The translations under genes and the position numbers were made by a program. DNA of 64,000 bases from positions 2,480,001 through 2,544,000 of the forward strand of contig NZ_CP151802.1 of the NCBI RefSeq assembly GCF_038446665.1, given 5' to 3'. The DNA is from Lysobacter sp. FW306-1B-D06B. Its GTDB lineage: Bacteria > Pseudomonadota > Gammaproteobacteria > Xanthomonadales > Xanthomonadaceae. The notes beneath the pieces are model-generated. The model worked only from the letters and a program-made list of their open reading frames with translations. It searched no databases and was not told the origin of the DNA. Position 1 is the first letter of the stretch. Each line of letters opens with the position of its first letter. This document shows positions 62,714 to 64,000 of this stretch, in pieces.

Positions 62714-64000
62714 ATGAACAGCGCCGCGAAGGACGCAGGCCCCGCCCGCCAGGCATGGCAACGCCTGCCGCCCCGCGTTCGCACCTGGGTGGCGCGCATC
62801 GCACTCGCGCTGGCGTTGCTGTACGCGCTGTACGTGATCGCCGGCAACGTGTTCATCAACACGCCGCTGGGCGAGTGGGTGGCGAACCGCAAGCCGGAGA
62901 AGTTCCAGATCGAGTGGGGCGGCGGCTACACGTTCTGGCCCGGCCGCGCGACGGTGCACGACGTGAAGATGAAAGGGCACGTCGCCCGCACGTACTGGTC
63001 GGTCAATGCGGAGAAGGCGAGCGGGCGCGTGGCGATCTGGCCGTTGTTGCGCAAGACCGTGCGCGTGCCCGAAGTGGTCGCCGAAGGCGTCACCGGCGGC
63101 GCGCAGATGAAGGGCGAGCGCACACCGCCGCCGCAGGCGCGCCCGGGCGGCTGGGTGTTGCAGTTCGACCGCATCCGCACCGATTCGATCCGCGGCGGTT
63201 ATTTTGGCGACCTCGTGCTGGAAGGCCAGGGGCGCGCCGAAGTCGGCTTCTACAAGCAGCTGCGCGGCGGTGCACTGGAACTCATGCCCTCGACCGCGCA
63301 CTTCGACAACGCGCGCCTGAAGTCGGGCAAGGAAGAGCTGCTGCGCGACGGCCGCATCGACGCGCGCTTCGCCATCGCACGCCATACGCGCGCGCAGGCG
63401 CCCGGCATTCGCAAACTGCTGCTCACCGATGCCGCGCTGGAGCTGGACGGCAAGGCCTCGGCGATCAAAGTGGACGTGGACCCGCAAGGCAAGGTGACGC
63501 TGACCAACGTACCTGGCGAAGGCAAGGCGCAGGTGAAGCTGGGACTGGCGCGCGGCGAGGTGATGCCGGGCAGCCGCGTGCGCTGGAACGTACCCGTCAG
63601 CGGCCGCGATGCGACCGGCGCCATGCACCGCAGCGCGCTCGATGTCGCGCTGGACGTGGATCGCGACATGCGTCTGGTCGCCAAGACGCCTGCGCAGCAC
63701 ACCGGCCGCGTGTCGCTCGACGCGGACCTGGTGGTGCGCGGCACGAAGATTCCGCTGGCGCCGCCGCACGAAAGCCTGCGCGAGTTGCTGCCCCGCAGTT
63801 CCGGCCACGTCGTCGGGCGCTGGCATTTCGCTTCGCTGCGTTGGCTGGGGCGCATGTTCAGCGATGCGCCCTGGCTGGCGCTGGATGGCTCGGGGCTGGT
63901 GGACGCCGACGTGCGCGTGGTGGACGGCAAGGTGGCCGGCGGCAGTCGCGTCACCGTGCCGGAAGTCGATGCCATCGCGCACGTCATGGGCAACCGCATC
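62714..64000 (+). CDS. Large membrane-anchored protein, AsmA-like, N-terminal part
   Basis: The gene runs off the right edge; 429 codons are visible and no stop is reached. A cytoplasmic start (MNSAAKDAGPARQ) is followed by one transmembrane helix (IALALALLYALYVIAGNVFI) and a long beta-rich periplasmic region with repeated strand patterns (FQIEWGGGYTFWPGRATV, RTDSIRGGYFGDLVLEG). This layout resembles AsmA/YhdP/DUF748-type intermembrane lipid-transport proteins, but I cannot assign the family with certainty. Confidence 0.6.
   Translation, partial: MNSAAKDAGPARQAWQRLPPRVRTWVARIALALALLYALYVIAGNVFINTPLGEWVANRKPEKFQIEWGGGYTFWPGRATVHDVKMKGHVARTYWSVNAEKASGRVAIWPLLRKTVRVPEVVAEGVTGGAQMKGERTPPPQARPGGWVLQFDRIRTDSIRGGYFGDLVLEGQGRAEVGFYKQLRGGALELMPSTAHFDNARLKSGKEELLRDGRIDARFAIARHTRAQAPGIRKLLLTDAALELDGKASAIKVDVDPQGKVTLTNVPGEGKAQVKLGLARGEVMPGSRVRWNVPVSGRDATGAMHRSALDVALDVDRDMRLVAKTPAQHTGRVSLDADLVVRGTKIPLAPPHESLRELLPRSSGHVVGRWHFASLRWLGRMFSDAPWLALDGSGLVDADVRVVDGKVAGGSRVTVPEVDAIAHVMGNRI

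Overview
The window is a contiguous stretch of GC-rich chromosome from a gammaproteobacterium of the Xanthomonadaceae, most likely Lysobacter or a close relative. The basis is the gene order nuoLMN, tRNA-fMet, rimP, nusA, infB, rbfA, truB, rpsO, pnp, the protein sequences themselves (Xanthomonas-like MetX, DUF5671, DUF5329 and DUF3293 proteins), a TTAG-N6-TACTA LexA box, and many short palindromic repeats between genes. I see no insertion sequence, phage, integron or CRISPR array. Nearly all of the window is coding.

Layout. 1-4626: end of the complex I operon (nuoL partial, nuoM, nuoN). 4709-14416: initiator tRNA and the translation/RNA-decay block rimP-nusA-infB-rbfA-truB-rpsO-pnp, with clear terminators after the tRNA, after rpsO and after pnp. 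14506-17081: two small membrane proteins, then an ECF41 sigma factor and its carboxymuconolactone decarboxylase partner, each preceded by a match to the ECF41 promoter. 17127-21814: a two-component system facing away from a PAP2 phosphatase and an EptA/MCR-type phosphoethanolamine transferase. 21966-25210: a secreted HExxH protein with a ComEA-like helix-hairpin-helix tail, dinB under a LexA box, and an HPF-like protein. 25334-41876: a carbon-storage and acetyl-CoA neighbourhood with a Pat-type lysine acetyltransferase, a GntP permease, a TonB-dependent receptor, a CrbS-like sensor kinase and CrbR-like regulator, a 3-hydroxybutyrate oligomer hydrolase, phosphatidylserine synthase and class III PHA synthase PhaE-PhaC. 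42081-50816: mostly small envelope and housekeeping genes, tRNA-Leu(CAA), cysteine dioxygenase and a MetX-family acyltransferase. 51148-58133: the complete cytochrome c maturation operon ccmABCDEFGHI. 58248-64000: a DUF3293 protein, a methionine aminotransferase plus omega-amidase pair, an OmpA-like lipoprotein, a YbaK-type deacylase and the start of a large membrane-anchored protein.

The intergenic DNA has its own structure. Four families of short palindromic repeats recur, usually as inverted pairs. One supplies the last ten codons of the omega-amidase gene. Another lies between the end of the CrbS-like gene and a second, diverged copy of that gene's last eleven codons. Several genes have a -10-like TANNNT hexamer exactly six bases before the ATG, as expected for leaderless mRNAs. 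In two cases the ATG so placed opens a very short reading frame that overlaps the start of the next large gene (TonB receptor, CrbS). No single stretch looks like a wholly new system; the upstream-ORF arrangement, the metallopeptidase-HhH fusion and the linked 3-hydroxybutyrate/PHA/CrbSR neighbourhood are the most worthwhile leads.
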